DNA from: an uncultured Collinsella sp. | GTDB lineage: Bacteria; Actinomycetota; Coriobacteriia; Coriobacteriales; Coriobacteriaceae | Assembly (NCBI GenBank): GCA_958415625.1 | Contig: CATYZI010000047.1 | Span: 1-14,293 of the forward strand | Length of the DNA: 14,293 nucleotides | Direction: 5' to 3' | Shown: positions 13,723 to 14,293 of the stretch, piece after piece | How the letters are laid out: the number at the start of each line of letters is the position of its first letter | Position numbering within the stretch: position 1 is the first letter of the stretch | Program-made: the position numbers and the translations under genes | Notes under the pieces: generated by a model | Seen by the model: the letters and a program-made list of their open reading frames with translations, nothing else | The model's database searches: none | What the model was told of the DNA's origin: nothing

Positions 13723-14249
13723 CCGAGCACCTCCTTTTTGTATTGCCTGTATGCGCAGACCATCTCTTGATAACTCCGCTCCGAAGGCGACGACGCCAGT
13801 GCCTCCCCCTCGTCGAATATAAGCCGTTCGAGCAGCCCCCAATCAAGTCGATCGACGAATGCCTGGCTATGAAGATCGACGATGTCGTTCGGACGGTAGG
13901 CATAGAGCTTCATCACCGCCAGGTCCTCCAAGGATGGCGTAAAGTACCTGATAAAACGCGCCCCAATATCCAAGGGAATCAAACGATCTTCGTAATTGAA
14001 TGGCATCTGATCACAATATGCCACCGCCATACCATTCACCTCGGGGTATCGATCCATGATCTCGCGGAGGCATCTGTCTGCCTCAAACACATCAATGTCA
14101 TGCGTAACCGACCGATTCGTCAGATCGTTTAGCATGAAGGCGCTTCCTCCCACTAATACAACGCTCGGCCTATCGCCTCTTGGGCCTATTTCCAGCTCCG
14201 CTTCTTCGTCAATGTCCAAAAGGGTCTGCTCTAGATCATGCTTATGCAT
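13719..14249 (-). CDS. AbiEii/DUF6036-like nucleotidyltransferase, putative toxin
   Basis: The 176-residue protein has the minimal nucleotidyltransferase pattern: VLVGGSAFML (31-40) with the G-G-S loop, then THDIDVF (49-55) with the metal-binding pair Asp51 and Asp53. A later segment MKLYAYRPNDIVDL (113-126), with Lys114, Arg119, Asp122 and Asp125, matches the Lys and D-x-x-D region of AbiEii and DUF6036 proteins. Members of the wider group (AbiEii, MenT) act as toxins that transfer nucleotides, in some cases to tRNA 3' ends. Whether this protein does so is unknown. The ATG at 14249 has AGGAG 5 bp upstream. The gene overlaps the HTH gene and is preceded by an AT-rich dyad. In AbiE systems the antitoxin gene comes first; here the enzyme does. 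A housekeeping nucleotidyltransferase is the alternative. Confidence 0.78.
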   Translation of the reverse strand: MHKHDLEQTLLDIDEEAELEIGPRGDRPSVVLVGGSAFMLNDLTNRSVTHDIDVFEADRCLREIMDRYPEVNGMAVAYCDQMPFNYEDRLIPLDIGARFIRYFTPSLEDLAVMKLYAYRPNDIVDLHSQAFVDRLDWGLLERLIFDEGEALASSPSERSYQEMVCAYRQYKKEVLG

Positions 14250-14261
14250 GGCATCTCCTAT

Positions 14262-14282
14262 TATTATTCATCTTCAATAATA
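14262..14282. promoter_or_regulatory. Perfect AT-rich dyad, probable operator of the last gene pair
   Basis: TATTATT (14262-14268) and AATAATA (14276-14282) are exact inverted repeats separated by 7 bp, so the half-site centres are 14 bp apart. The dyad ends 12 bp before the nucleotidyltransferase start, next to its AGGAG. AT-rich hexamers such as TATTAT overlap it and could serve as a -10 box, but the -35 region lies outside the window. The HTH protein encoded second in the pair is the obvious candidate ligand. Confidence 0.5.
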
Positions 14283-14293
14283 CTATTTAGTCA

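Noticed and set aside
13723..13842. Extended N-terminus of the HTH protein
   Set aside because: The extension overlaps the nucleotidyltransferase gene by about 120 bp, whereas the TTG at 13722 has an ideal ribosome binding site and the usual 4-base coupling overlap.

Overview
The window looks like chromosomal DNA from a high-GC gut actinobacterium of the Coriobacteriia, probably Collinsella or a close relative. This is an inference from base composition, codon use and the general style of the proteins. No rRNA or tRNA gene is present to confirm it. Nearly all genes lie on the minus strand; only the GntR regulator is clearly on the plus strand.

Layout. Positions 1-565 are largely non-coding and hold a possible C-terminal gene fragment, a hairpin with a T-run, direct repeats and a long structured repeat (copy A). 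At 566-2487 a FrlB-like SIS-domain sugar-phosphate deglycase and a GntR/UTRA regulator are divergent, and their shared 206-bp gap carries repeated operator-like boxes. At 2509-5112 are a GNAT acetyltransferase, a low-specificity threonine aldolase and a PAP2-family membrane phosphatase. A second copy of the structured repeat (copy B) follows at 5195-5292, directly beside the stop codon of mfd.

Positions 5307-9762 encode two DNA-repair proteins, Mfd (transcription-repair coupling factor) and Nth (endonuclease III). Next come a 600-residue ABC exporter half-transporter (9826-11628) and RmuC (11752-13107). The last 1.1 kb (13159-14249) is less GC-rich. It holds a tightly coupled pair: an AbiEii/DUF6036-like nucleotidyltransferase whose stop codon overlaps the TTG start of a protein with a C-terminal helix-turn-helix. 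A perfect AT-rich dyad lies directly upstream. This has the look of a toxin-antitoxin or small defence module that arrived by transfer.

How the genes work together. The deglycase and GntR pair form a probable substrate-responsive unit for a glycated amino acid or amino-sugar phosphate, but no kinase or transporter is visible. Mfd, Nth and RmuC are genome-maintenance genes, separated by their own terminators rather than forming one clear operon. The two most unusual signals are the pair of long structured repeats, whose helices are kept by compensatory changes, and the nucleotidyltransferase-HTH pair with its dyad operator.
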